Origin: a virus
Virus record (IMG/VR): IMGVR_UViG_3300031964_000046
Location: 1 to 44,008 of that record
DNA: 44,008 nt
Reading direction: 5' to 3' (one strand)
Of the stretch, positions 7,385-15,602 are shown in pieces. The position numbers and the translations under genes were made by a program. The stretch's first letter is position 1. The number at the start of each line of letters is the position of its first letter. Under the pieces are notes generated by a model. The model saw only the letters and a program-made list of their open reading frames with translations, made no database searches and had not been told where the DNA came from.

Positions 7385-8611
7385 ACCTGCAACAGCTACT
7401 GCACCCGCGTCGTTGTACAAGTTGCCGTAGCCCATGCACATGTCAAATCTATTGGTCATCTTCGACTCACGCTGATCCCATGCACGAACGAAGCGAACGG
7501 CGAGTCCGGTGTCCGGATCTTCCGTCTGCTCTGCACGCTCGACCGCCTTCGGAACTTCCAGCTTGCCGCCGCTCATCGCGAAGGCGAACTTGGATAGGCC
7601 GAGGGAAACCGTGCCGCTCACACCGCTTGGTGCGTTCGTTCCGGGCCACAAGGTCAGTGCAGCTCCGTTGGCAGGCAGAGAATCGGTGTTCTGATACTGC
7701 GAGCCAGGGCCATAGATGGCAGGAGACACGTTCAGCGAGTCGGTCCCACCAGTCAGGGTCAGAGGCGTCAGAACGGTGAAGTTCTGTGCGCCCATCGTAC
7801 CTGCACGGCGAGTGGTCGGGTTGACGCCATTGACGTTGGCGATGGAGAACTTGTCACCAACGTTGAACGTCTGCCCTGCCGTTCCGGTGACGCTCAGCAC
7901 ATTGCCGGACTGGTTCGCTCCGGTAATGGTCACACCGCCCGTTGCGGCAGTCCCAACCGTGTGCTCGTAGAGCGAGTTCGAGCGGTACCACTCCCAACCA
8001 GCCGCCGTACCGAGAACGCCGGTGCGGAACATGCGGGAGATTTCCGGGGCCGGGTTGAACTGCGTCACGTTCGCCTGCACATACGACTGCATCAGCGACG
8101 GGCTCAGAATGAGGTGGCGAATCCCCTTGGGGCAAGCCTTCTCATAGAGCCGACGCTCCGCAGCAGCAGCGAAGTTGATCGTGGTCGCGTCCGTGCCGAG
8201 GGTGCCGACGACGTTCGATGTGTTCTGGTAGGCGAACAGTGCAGCGCGAGAATCACACTCCTGCGCCAACTGCCGAGCAGCCGGATACAGGTAGTTCTCC
8301 TCAAGCTCTTCCTGCGAACGCTCCATCTTGACGAGACGCTCGTAGGAGTCCCACTCAAAGTGAATCCCGAACACCTGATCCAAATTGATGGTGGTTGCCA
8401 GACGAGCGATTCCCTGGGGCTGATATCCCAAGCCGTTCGTCACAACCCAGCGCTGCGGAAGTTTGACCTGTACGGACGAGCCTACAGGGAAGTTCTTACC
8501 GAACTCCGACTCCCACTCCGTATTGAAGACACTGGCAACTTCGAGAGCATTCTGCAAAAACCACAGAATCTTCATCGAAACCCAGTTTGTGTCGAGAAAT
8601 TGATTTGCCAT
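7379..8611 (-). CDS. Major capsid (coat) protein, P22 gp5-like
   Basis: A 410-residue protein of the HK97 fold in its P22-like form. The N-terminal arm begins MANQFLDTNWVSMKILWFLQ, followed by NTEWESEFGKNFPVGSSVQV. It has a long E-loop/spine helix region (SYERLVKMERSQEELEE) and an inserted Gly/Thr/Asn-rich domain (about 220-290, with FNVGDKFSIANVNGVNP) like the P22 I-domain. The C-terminal part ends in GLAVRFVRAWDQRESKMTNR. It assembles the procapsid on the scaffold encoded just upstream. Start ATG 8611 has AAAGG about 6 bases upstream. Confidence 0.85.
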   Translation of the reverse strand: MANQFLDTNWVSMKILWFLQNALEVASVFNTEWESEFGKNFPVGSSVQVKLPQRWVVTNGLGYQPQGIARLATTINLDQVFGIHFEWDSYERLVKMERSQEELEENYLYPAARQLAQECDSRAALFAYQNTSNVVGTLGTDATTINFAAAAERRLYEKACPKGIRHLILSPSLMQSYVQANVTQFNPAPEISRMFRTGVLGTAAGWEWYRSNSLYEHTVGTAATGGVTITGANQSGNVLSVTGTAGQTFNVGDKFSIANVNGVNPTTRRAGTMGAQNFTVLTPLTLTGGTDSLNVSPAIYGPGSQYQNTDSLPANGAALTLWPGTNAPSGVSGTVSLGLSKFAFAMSGGKLEVPKAVERAEQTEDPDTGLAVRFVRAWDQRESKMTNRFDMCMGYGNLYNDAGAVAVAGA

Positions 8612-8626
8612 GAGAACCTTTCAGGC

Positions 8627-9541
8627 CTAGCTCTTCAGCTTTGCCAGATATCGGCGGTTGGCTTCCGCTTTGAAGCTACGGAAATCACCCGCCTTTGCCG
8701 CAGATTCCATCCCGTCTGGAGGTGAAGCGGCTTGGCCGCCAACCGTGGAGGGTGGTTTCGGGGCTTGGGTTTTCGGTTTTGCAGGAGCTTCTTCGGTTTT
8801 ACCCGCCAACTCGTCGGCAATCAACGATTCCGTCAACGCAATGTATCGCAGAGCCTTGCCTGGATTGTCCTGCGCCATCTTCGCGAACTTGGAAGCCTCT
8901 TCTTTGCTCCCGCCGATGACTGCAACCAAATCAGGAAAGACATCCGAATCGTTCAGCATATCTTGAACAGCAGGGCTGATCTTGATTGCTGACATTGCTT
9001 CGATGAAACCGTCTCGTGCTGCCTCGAAGTTTTCGTGCCGACCGCTGGCCTCTTCCATCTTCGCTTTGAATTGCTTCGCATGGTTCTCAGCCGCCTGCTC
9101 CCGCTGTTGCGTAGCCCACCGCTGCTCCGCTTTCCAGTCAGCCAACTCCTCGACGTAATCCTCATAGGTCGCAAACTTCGGCGTCCCATCGGCTTTCTTG
9201 TCTTCGGTGGTCGGTTTGGGGCGAGTGAACTGAGTTTCTGGCTTGGTGGGTGACGATTCCACCTTTGGCGTCTCTTTGCCAGCTCCCTTACGAATCTTGT
9301 CGATGGTCGATTCCAGCTCGGCGATGCGCTCTTCCGCAGTCTTCGCCTTCTTTGCCGGTTTCTCCTGCACTTCTGGTGTCTTGACTTCTGTCGAGGCTGC
9401 CGCTTCCTCGGGTTTCGGCAATTCTCCAGTCTTGCGGAATTCGGTTCGCTGATCGCCCGTAAGGTTGACCAAAGGACCGCGCTCGACCTGCATCTCTACG
9501 GTGGTTGGCGATTCCACAACAGCCGCCTGTGCTTCATTCAT
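8627..9541 (-). CDS. Scaffolding protein
   Basis: A 304-residue, highly charged protein rich in Lys, Glu, Ala and Pro, with predicted coiled coil (AKTAEERIAELESTIDKIRK, about 75-94, and a Gln/Glu-rich helix about 140-170) and a basic helical C-terminus (FKAEANRRYLAKLKS). Scaffold proteins bind coat through a basic C-terminal helix-turn-helix. Position between portal and coat is canonical for P22-like phages. The SD GAGG lies 7 bases before ATG 9541. Confidence 0.75.
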   Translation of the reverse strand: MNEAQAAVVESPTTVEMQVERGPLVNLTGDQRTEFRKTGELPKPEEAAASTEVKTPEVQEKPAKKAKTAEERIAELESTIDKIRKGAGKETPKVESSPTKPETQFTRPKPTTEDKKADGTPKFATYEDYVEELADWKAEQRWATQQREQAAENHAKQFKAKMEEASGRHENFEAARDGFIEAMSAIKISPAVQDMLNDSDVFPDLVAVIGGSKEEASKFAKMAQDNPGKALRYIALTESLIADELAGKTEEAPAKPKTQAPKPPSTVGGQAASPPDGMESAAKAGDFRSFKAEANRRYLAKLKS

Positions 9542-9556
9542 TGTGTTACCTCGTCC

Positions 9557-11719
9557 TTACGCCGGACCGGCGGAATCTTGTTGTTGGGCAGCTTCCTGTG
9601 CGCTCTGCTGGCTCTGTGCGTCTGCCTGCTGCGCCTGAAGGTCTTGCTGCTGCCCGGCCTCCTGTGAAGACTGTGCAGACTGGTTTGCGGCTTGCTGCTG
9701 CTGCAACTGTTGCTGCTGGTCGGCCTGCGCGGCTTCCATTGCAGCCTCGTGAGACTGCTGATGGAACTGCGCTTCCAAATCCTTGACCGCAGCTTCACGA
9801 TCCGCAAGAATCTGAGCCTTCGTGTTGATCTGGGCAACCGCAATCTGCGTGGCAAGTTTCTTGTCCTCAAGCGACATATCAGCCTGAAACTTCGCCTGAA
9901 TCTCCTGCAACTTGCCTTGCGTCTCCCACATCTTTCCATGCTTCTCAAGTGACAGCTGCTGTGCGGTTGCCATCGCATGTTGTGCCTGAGCCTGGGCCTG
10001 CTGAATTGCCTGTTGCGCCTGGGGTGGTAGCGGCTGACCGTCTCCGTCCGGGTCGATAATCTTCGACATCGCATCGCCAATCGGGCCGATATCCTTGAGA
10101 GTAATCGCCATCGAAAGAAGCTTCGCCTTCGCTCCGGGTGCGATCGGCAACTCGCCAAGCTCGCTAATCAGAGTGTCCGCAAAGTCCGACGCCGCCTCGC
10201 GCTGAGACTGATAACTCATGCCAGTGGAGATGGTTACGTCAAAATCACCCTTCGCCGGGTCGAAGACATCATCGGGGTTGGGAGGAGCCTGCCCTGGTGT
10301 AGCTTGTGGCATCTGCCCACCCGGCGCTACCGGCATTAAGGTGTGTGAATCGTCCGGGTTCCGCGTTCCAACCTGCCGAGGCGTGTCCATCACCTTCGTA
10401 ATCAGCTCATCCAACTGCCGGCCGCAGTTCTCAATCGCACGGTCGAAGTTGTCTGTAAAGTGAAACGAGCCAATCGCCTGCTGTGACTGAATCTTGTCCA
10501 GCGCAATTCCCGACTTCTCGTTCTGCCGCTGCGCTGCGGTGGGTAATGGTGTAATCCCCATCGCAGACTGAATCGACCGTCTCCAGCGCTCGAAACCGAC
10601 CTCATACGCCTGTGTGTTTGGCGAGAATGGAGCACGTACCGGCAGAGGGAGGGTATTACCACCTGCACCGTCCACGATCGGGTCCACCTGGATGTAAGCG
10701 CGAGGAACTCGGTTCAACTCGTCCCAAGCATCCTTGTCCGTCTCGAACTGCCCCACGTAGCCCATCACAGGAGCCCGCGGGGCCATGCCGTACTCTTCGG
10801 CTTCCTGCGACGCGATATACGCCAGCATCATCTGCGGACCACGCGCCTTGCGGATCATCGAGTAGTACATCCGCTTCATCTCGCCACCGGACGGCACGTA
10901 CACCTTCTTTCCGGTCACCGTGATAATCGGTATCCACGATCCTGGCCACGCTGTCTTTTCGAGAATCTCGACGCCATTGGTGATGTACTGCGTCACCGTG
11001 CCGCCCTCACCGTTCTCGTCGTAGTCATCGATGCGCCAATACTCGGCAACAACGATGTTTTCCGCCGCAAACCAGTCAGGAGCCACCGTCGTATCGTCTG
11101 CGGTGAAGCTCTTCTTCTCTGCCTTGGGGTATTTCTTGGCAAAGTCCCGCTGCCGCATGATATCCAGCACGAAACAGCGCTTCTGGTCTGAGAAGTCAGC
11201 TTCCTTTGAGTTCGGGTCCAGCAGCACCGAAAGCGGGTTCTCGATGATCTTGATGCGGGGCTCGACCTCGTTATCCTTCGAAATAATCTTGGTCGTTACC
11301 CGAAAGAATCCCATGCCGCAGTTGATTGCGTTCTCAAAGGCGTTGGTATACGCGCTCTGAGCATTCGAGGCATACTCAATCCCACGAATGACTGCCGATC
11401 GCTTCTCGGCGTCCGCATCGTTCGCCCCAGACCCCTTGGGATTGACCTTGATCGCCCGTTTGTTCTGCCGCAGATTGTTGATCGTGGCATTGAGGTACTG
11501 GTCGAGCTCATCAGGGCACAGGACGGGACGGTTATTGTCCTCGCGCAGCATCCGGTCGGCAGGCTCCCACGGATCGCCGGCCACGAAGCGAAGGTCAATC
11601 TTGGCCTCGGAATGGTTTTCGCGCCAGAAGTCTTTGAAATACGAAAAGTCCTCCCGAATATCTCTCAGGAGTTCATCGTTGCCCTTGGCAGGATCTGTGC
11701 GGACCGGCTCTGATTGCAC
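9557..11719 (-). CDS. Portal protein, P22-like
   Basis: A 720-residue protein, about the length of P22 gp1 (725). Recognisable stretches are DIREDFSYFKDFWRENHSEA, RFVAGDPWEP, LNATINNLRQNKRAIKVNP and the helical stem/crown region with GSFHFTDNFDRAIENCGRQL. The last 150 residues are a Gln/Ala-rich coiled coil (QQLQQQQAANQSAQ...), equivalent to the long P22 barrel that extends into the head. The portal is the dodecameric DNA channel. It starts at GTG 11719, one base overlapping the upstream TAG (TAGTG). Confidence 0.85.
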   Translation of the reverse strand: MQSEPVRTDPAKGNDELLRDIREDFSYFKDFWRENHSEAKIDLRFVAGDPWEPADRMLREDNNRPVLCPDELDQYLNATINNLRQNKRAIKVNPKGSGANDADAEKRSAVIRGIEYASNAQSAYTNAFENAINCGMGFFRVTTKIISKDNEVEPRIKIIENPLSVLLDPNSKEADFSDQKRCFVLDIMRQRDFAKKYPKAEKKSFTADDTTVAPDWFAAENIVVAEYWRIDDYDENGEGGTVTQYITNGVEILEKTAWPGSWIPIITVTGKKVYVPSGGEMKRMYYSMIRKARGPQMMLAYIASQEAEEYGMAPRAPVMGYVGQFETDKDAWDELNRVPRAYIQVDPIVDGAGGNTLPLPVRAPFSPNTQAYEVGFERWRRSIQSAMGITPLPTAAQRQNEKSGIALDKIQSQQAIGSFHFTDNFDRAIENCGRQLDELITKVMDTPRQVGTRNPDDSHTLMPVAPGGQMPQATPGQAPPNPDDVFDPAKGDFDVTISTGMSYQSQREAASDFADTLISELGELPIAPGAKAKLLSMAITLKDIGPIGDAMSKIIDPDGDGQPLPPQAQQAIQQAQAQAQHAMATAQQLSLEKHGKMWETQGKLQEIQAKFQADMSLEDKKLATQIAVAQINTKAQILADREAAVKDLEAQFHQQSHEAAMEAAQADQQQQLQQQQAANQSAQSSQEAGQQQDLQAQQADAQSQQSAQEAAQQQDSAGPA

Positions 11720-11856
11720 TACTTGGCAATCCTCGTCATTACCTGCTTCTTCGGGCGCTTGTGGTCATACTCGTTCATCGTTGCCTTGTACTTGCCCTTC
11801 GGCACGGCCGGCATCTTCGGGTTCGGCAACTCGTCCGCTCGCATCTGCTTCTTCAT
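11719..11856 (-). CDS. Small basic hypothetical protein
   Basis: A 45-residue protein from ATG 11856 (TAATG overlap, GAGG 5 bases upstream). It is Lys/Met-rich (MKKQMRADELPNPKMP ... YDHKRPKKQVMTRIAK) with no recognised domain. An upstream extension to 11943 is a read-back into the previous gene. Basic small proteins between terminase and portal genes are common in such phages; the function is unknown. Confidence 0.6.
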   Translation of the reverse strand: MKKQMRADELPNPKMPAVPKGKYKATMNEYDHKRPKKQVMTRIAK

Positions 11857-12188
11857 TAGTTCCTCACTTCGTGGATTCGTGATTCCGGCATCAAAATCTT
11901 GCCCACCTTCGCCTGCTCTTGGTAGATCGGCTGAACCCCGCACTGACGAGCCGCTTCCGCATTCATGTACGCCTCAAGGGTAAGCGCCTTGAAATGAAGG
12001 TAAGGCCGCATCGCATCCAGCTTGCCTTTCCTAGCCTCGATGTTCGACTCCGTCAACAGCTTCTCCCGCAAGTGGTCGTGGTCCTGGATCAGCGTTGCCA
12101 GAAACGCCAGCATATCCGCGTCCTCAATATCCTTGAGCGGACAGACGATGGCGAAGTTCTCAACGCGGCGTTGCTCGTCTAGTTCCAT
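11856..12188 (-). CDS. Hypothetical protein
   Basis: A 110-residue, mostly helical acidic protein (DIEDADMLAFLATLIQDHDH, LREKLLTESNIEARKGK). The start at ATG 12188 has a strong SD (GGAGG, 8 bases). It lies in the packaging gene block. No domain is recognised. Confidence 0.65.
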   Translation of the reverse strand: MELDEQRRVENFAIVCPLKDIEDADMLAFLATLIQDHDHLREKLLTESNIEARKGKLDAMRPYLHFKALTLEAYMNAEAARQCGVQPIYQEQAKVGKILMPESRIHEVRN

Positions 12189-12307
12189 CGCCCATTCCTC
12201 CGATATCGTAATTCCTTAAAAATAACCACCATCGCTTTTGCTGCTAGCCAATAAGCGGATAAAACTGCTGGGCCTACTATCGCCAAAGCTATCTTATGCA
12301 CAATCAT
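12179..12307 (-). CDS. Small single-span membrane protein
   Basis: A 42-residue protein with one hydrophobic segment (IALAIVGPAVLSAYWLAAKA, about 6-25) and a basic C-terminus (KELRYRRNGRW). The start overlaps the previous stop as ATGA, and the end overlaps the next start. Its C-terminal coding region supplies the SD of the next gene. The function is unknown; a membrane-acting peptide in the packaging operon is unusual. Confidence 0.5.
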   Translation of the reverse strand: MIVHKIALAIVGPAVLSAYWLAAKAMVVIFKELRYRRNGRWN

Positions 12308-12441
12308 TTGAGCAGTCCGTTCATTTGGAGTTGGATGGTGGTTGGCCGACCGTCAGCGCATGTGGCCGCGAGAGCGCGAAACGAAGCCATGCGAATCGCG
12401 TAAGAGTCCGCTCCTTCAATGGGAACGTAGCGATACGCCAT
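12304..12441 (-). CDS. Small hypothetical protein
   Basis: A 45-residue protein (MAYRYVPIEGADSYAIRMAS...) in an ATGA chain on both sides. No domain is recognised. Support comes from the tight coupling and from filling an otherwise empty 370-base interval. Confidence 0.5.
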   Translation of the reverse strand: MAYRYVPIEGADSYAIRMASFRALAATCADGRPTTIQLQMNGLLK

Positions 12442-12569
12442 CAGTTTGCCGCCCCCGCTGCGGAGTCCTTATCGTACTTGACGCCCATCATCTTGTTCGC
12501 CTTGATCCGGACCTTGGTAGCCTGCGCCTTGGTCAGCACATCCTTCGGGATTGTCTTCTTCGGCTTCAT
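12441..12569 (-). CDS. Small Lys-rich hypothetical protein
   Basis: A 42-residue basic protein (MKPKKTIPKDVLTKAQATKV...). ATG 12569 overlaps the upstream stop as ATGA, and the stop overlaps the next ATG. It could bind nucleic acid; no family is recognised. Confidence 0.5.
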   Translation of the reverse strand: MKPKKTIPKDVLTKAQATKVRIKANKMMGVKYDKDSAAGAAN

Positions 12570-12913
12570 ATCGTGTTCGCTCCGTCCTCGTACACAATGT
12601 CCAACACATCGCCGGCGGTCCCGTTGACATACCAGCTCCCGAGGTCACGACCGACACCGGTTGCGGGTCCGACATAGAACGCACCGCCTGGAGTCGCAAC
12701 GCTGAGTCCGCGGGTGGTGCTGATATTCGCGTCTCCGATCCGCATGACGTGGGCTGCATTGTTCTGAAACAGCATCCAAATTGCGTTCAGGTGAGCGCCT
12801 GGGCTCAGAACGGCGGTATTCCCAGCCCCGATGGTAACCTGCATGGTTTTGACAGCTGCGTGGGCCTGCAATGGCAGGAATAGCGCAGCCGCGACAAGTA
12901 TTTTCTTCATCAT
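12566..12913 (-). CDS. Secreted or virion beta-rich protein with signal peptide
   Basis: 115 residues from ATG 12913, which overlaps the terL stop (ATGA) and has GGAG 9 bases upstream. The N-terminus is a textbook Sec signal peptide (MMKKILVAAALFLPLQAHA, cleavage after AHA). The mature part is beta-rich, with an IWMLFQNNAAHVMRIGD motif and a terminal WYVNGTAGDVLDIVYE motif. A signal peptide directly after terL is odd for a phage protein. It may be exported to the envelope or, like the fibre genes at 34-40 kb, be a virion protein carrying a leader. No named family is recognised. Confidence 0.65.
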   Translation of the reverse strand: MMKKILVAAALFLPLQAHAAVKTMQVTIGAGNTAVLSPGAHLNAIWMLFQNNAAHVMRIGDANISTTRGLSVATPGGAFYVGPATGVGRDLGSWYVNGTAGDVLDIVYEDGANTI

Positions 12914-15363
12914 GCCCATCCACTCCTTCTCGCTGGCGGTGCAACTGGTTTAGGTTTCGGCGGCGCAATCTTCACTGCAAACGTCATCGCCCACGCATCT
13001 CCGAAGTCTGGCGAATCCACTCCCCGCGATCGCATCTCGTCTTTGCTCTCAAGCACTATGCAATTCCTCGTAGGGTGGTATCCGTAATCCGGTGCCGTCA
13101 AATCTGTGTCTATCTCTGGATCATCGGGTATCTGTCCACCTTCGAGCCAGTCCTTTCCTTCGCCCCAAATCTCTGTGCGCCGATTGAAATACTTTTGCGG
13201 GTCTTGCGCCGCTGCACCACCGTGGAACTCGAATAAGATCATCTTGCGTCCGTCTGGCCAAATGATCTTGTCATAGCGGCGAGCGACGAGGTAATCGACT
13301 ACCGCCCCGCCAATGCCGTCTCCGTCAATCACTACGGCGTCCGGTCGCTCCCGATCAATTGCTTCCTGAACCATGCCACCAAGCTTCTGAGTGTCCATGC
13401 CGTAGAAGACGCCTTTGGGCTTTCCTCCACATATTTCTGCTTTTCGTCCCTGGCGCTTGAATATGACGCTTCGGTTATCTCCGAATCGAGCAACGTCCAC
13501 GGCGAGGATGACAGGGCTTGATTGGTAGCCATCGACGATTCGCTTTCGCGCTGCTGATACGAGATCGCCGGATATGAATTGCGTAGATCCACCGCGAGGA
13601 AATTCTCCGCGTATTCTGACTCTTGCTCTGTCGGAGTCTTCGCCCCATCCCCTGATTTGGGCGTCGAGGAGCGATTTGTTGGTGCCTTCGACGGTGCGGG
13701 AGTCGATTTGACGCTTGACCCAGCGGTTCGCGCCGGTGATGGCTTTGTAGAACTCGCCGGTGTTGCGCGTTGGGTTTCCGAACGCGATCCAGATGATTTC
13801 CGTGTCTTCATCGCTTAGAACTCCCTCAGCCACTTCCCAGATGATGTCGTCAATTGAGCTAGCCTCGTCGAAGATGATGACGATTCGCTTGCCCTGATTG
13901 TGAAGTCCTGCGAAACCTTCCGTCTTCTGCACCGACCACGTAATAAAGTCGGCTCGCCACATCGCCTGATGCTCAGGGTCTTTGACCCGTATCGACGTGG
14001 CATTGATGTCCCACCAGTGTGCATTGATGCCGTGCCGAAACCACTTCTGCACTTCCGGGGCTGTCTTCGTGGAGAGCTGTACACCAGTTCCAGCCGTGAC
14101 TACTACCTTGCAGTCCTCGCAGGTGCTCATGGCCCAATCAATCACCATGCCAATCTCGGCACTGTTGTGCGTCACAATGAAATCGGAGGTTTGATACAGC
14201 CCTCCGTCCACCTCAAAGCAAATGCCTGGACCCGACTCTATTTCCTCAATTGAATCAATCCACTTAGCCGTGTATCTCGATTCTGCGGCGATCAGACGGC
14301 TTTGCTTTCGAGCAATCTTGAAAAGCTGTGTTACGCCGTCCCAAGTTATATGCGTCTGCCAACTTCCGGCAAATTGATTGGCCTTGAAACTCTCCGCCCT
14401 TGCTCTCAAACCTAACGATCTGGCCAGTTCGATAACGTCTTTGGTGAGCTGACGGGATGCGCTGGCAAACGCTGCTCCTCCGCATTGCTCTACCCAGCCA
14501 TCCGTATCGAGCAATCCTTGAAGAACCTCTAGGCGTTCAGATGACTCGATGTAGCGACGGTCTACCTTTGCGTTATACGTGGTGCAACCAAATAGGCCAG
14601 CCTTGCGAAGATGTTTCTTTAGTCCATATAGGGTACGACAGACGCCTTGCCCACGGTGGGGATACGCCACGTTATCCCAAACTTCTGGGTCGATGTTCGT
14701 TACGCCTCCGCCATCCTTTGTCCCATCTCCGAGCCACACGCCATACGTGTATGGGTCAACGGGTAGCATAGCTTTGGCGTATTGAACTGCGCCAGAGGCA
14801 GGTATCTCCCATTGCCTAGACAAAGAAACTCCGTTGGCCCTCAGAACTCCAGCGTTCACGATATCGAGCGTTGAAACTACCTTCCACCCAGTTCCGTTCC
14901 GCCTAGCTTGTCTGTCCCGCGTCTTCCACAAATGACCGGATGAAACATTGACGGCCGTTCCATCAGAAAAGCGAACTCGATAGAAAGGGCATGACTCGTA
15001 AAACCTCATCGCTCGAATCAAAGCCGGCGATCCATCTTCGCCAAACAGATAATCTCCCACACGCATGGTAGAGATTTGGCGTAAACCGTCAGGCGTAGGC
15101 AGATAATCTTGAGGGCTCTGAGCCTTCCCAATGCCGTGGCCCGATGCGACCGCGATCTGCAATGGCTGATGCCGCGTCTCAGGGCTTGCGAAGTGATCCC
15201 GGATCAGCGTGTTGATGTCGTTCTGCCACGTTCGAGGTCCGCTCGCCGGCAGCTTCTCCGACTCCCAAGGGAAGTTGTACCGCATGAAGCCGACCGGATC
15301 GAGCGAGTAAGCCCCGATGTCCTGGGCAAGGGCTAGTTCTTCCTCTGCCAAGCCGCCCTTCAT
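12910..15363 (-). CDS. terL: Terminase large subunit interrupted by an intein
   Basis: The frame encodes 817 residues: an 80-residue N-extein, a 320-residue intein (81-400) and a 417-residue C-extein, giving a 497-residue mature terminase. Walker A is split: GHGIGK (75-80) is followed after splicing by S401. Walker B is IVIIFDEA (493-500), followed by the coupling motif FGNPTR (529-534). The RuvC-like nuclease shows AVDVARFGD (D623), VVIDGDG (D680) and SPDFGDAWA (D786/D789). The protein pumps DNA into the procapsid and cuts concatemers. ATG 15363 overlaps the RHH ORF stop (ATGA). The host P-loop is useless until the intein is removed, so splicing is essential for packaging. Confidence 0.93.
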   Translation of the reverse strand: MKGGLAEEELALAQDIGAYSLDPVGFMRYNFPWESEKLPASGPRTWQNDINTLIRDHFASPETRHQPLQIAVASGHGIGKAQSPQDYLPTPDGLRQISTMRVGDYLFGEDGSPALIRAMRFYESCPFYRVRFSDGTAVNVSSGHLWKTRDRQARRNGTGWKVVSTLDIVNAGVLRANGVSLSRQWEIPASGAVQYAKAMLPVDPYTYGVWLGDGTKDGGGVTNIDPEVWDNVAYPHRGQGVCRTLYGLKKHLRKAGLFGCTTYNAKVDRRYIESSERLEVLQGLLDTDGWVEQCGGAAFASASRQLTKDVIELARSLGLRARAESFKANQFAGSWQTHITWDGVTQLFKIARKQSRLIAAESRYTAKWIDSIEEIESGPGICFEVDGGLYQTSDFIVTHNSAEIGMVIDWAMSTCEDCKVVVTAGTGVQLSTKTAPEVQKWFRHGINAHWWDINATSIRVKDPEHQAMWRADFITWSVQKTEGFAGLHNQGKRIVIIFDEASSIDDIIWEVAEGVLSDEDTEIIWIAFGNPTRNTGEFYKAITGANRWVKRQIDSRTVEGTNKSLLDAQIRGWGEDSDRARVRIRGEFPRGGSTQFISGDLVSAARKRIVDGYQSSPVILAVDVARFGDNRSVIFKRQGRKAEICGGKPKGVFYGMDTQKLGGMVQEAIDRERPDAVVIDGDGIGGAVVDYLVARRYDKIIWPDGRKMILFEFHGGAAAQDPQKYFNRRTEIWGEGKDWLEGGQIPDDPEIDTDLTAPDYGYHPTRNCIVLESKDEMRSRGVDSPDFGDAWAMTFAVKIAPPKPKPVAPPARRSGWA
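14164..15123 (-). mobile_element. Class 3 (WCT) intein with LAGLIDADG endonuclease
   Basis: 320 residues inserted in the terL P-loop between Lys80 and Ser401. The first residue is Ala, not Cys/Ser (AQSPQDYLPTPDG). The class 3 triplet is complete: Trp146 in block B (SSGHLW, two residues after the block B His144), Cys382 in block F (GICFEV), and Thr398 just before the terminal His399-Asn400 (FIVTHN). Class 3 inteins splice through the block F Cys instead of residue 1. The centre holds two LAGLIDADG-type motifs, GVWLGDGTKDG (block C) and LQGLLDTDGWV (block E), so it may be an active homing element targeting the conserved Walker A codons of intein-free relatives. Confidence 0.9.
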
Positions 15364-15590
15364 TTAGCCCCACAGAGAGAACATTTGCAGCGCGGGTGAT
15401 GCCCTTGCGTTTTGGAGCGGGGGGAAGGAATCGAACCTTCGACCTGCGGACTGGAAGGCCGCTGCTCTTCCTCTGAGCTACCCCTGCGGATCAAATCCAC
15501 CGCAACCCAATTGCGACTGCGTTGAAGCCTCACACCTTCTTCGTCCAGCCGGGCCACCAATTCGTCAGGTATTCGAAGCGATATCACCAT
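15360..15590 (-). CDS. Ribbon-helix-helix protein whose frame contains a tRNA gene
   Basis: A 76-codon frame from ATG 15590. The first 37 residues are an RHH (CopG/Arc) domain: beta strand MVISLRIP, helix DELVARLDEEGV, turn, and helix RSRNWVAVDLI. The frame then passes without a stop through the whole tRNA-Gly gene (25 codons, giving GSSEEEQRPSSPQVEGSIP) and ends with a CKCSLCGAK tail, overlapping the terL start as ATGA. The RHH part is convincing; whether the rest is translated is unclear, since tRNA processing would cut this mRNA. It could be an autoregulator of the packaging operon. Confidence 0.55.
   Translation of the reverse strand: MVISLRIPDELVARLDEEGVRLQRSRNWVAVDLIRRGSSEEEQRPSSPQVEGSIPSPRSKTQGHHPRCKCSLCGAK
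15413..15487 (-). tRNA. tRNA-Gly(TCC)
   Basis: A 75-nt cloverleaf with encoded CCA. Acceptor is GCAGGGG/CCCCCGC with one A-C mismatch at pair 3-70. The D arm is GCTC/GAGC with loop AGAGGAA. The anticodon arm is GCGGC/TCCGC, with the inner C-T pair unpaired, and loop CTTCCAG giving anticodon TCC. The variable loop is 5 nt. The T arm is GAAGG/CCTTC with canonical loop TTCGATT. It reads GGA codons. It lies between terS and terL, wholly inside the reading frame of an RHH ORF on the same strand. Phage tRNAs usually supplement host codon supply; tRNA genes are also common recombination sites. Confidence 0.88.
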
Positions 15591-15602
15591 GACTACATTG
15601 TA

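Noticed and set aside
6807-7439. Longer version of the HNH gene starting at 7439
   Set aside because: The extra 38 codons overlap the coat gene end, have no SD, and lie upstream of the hairpin; the conserved HNH N-terminus begins at ATG 7325.
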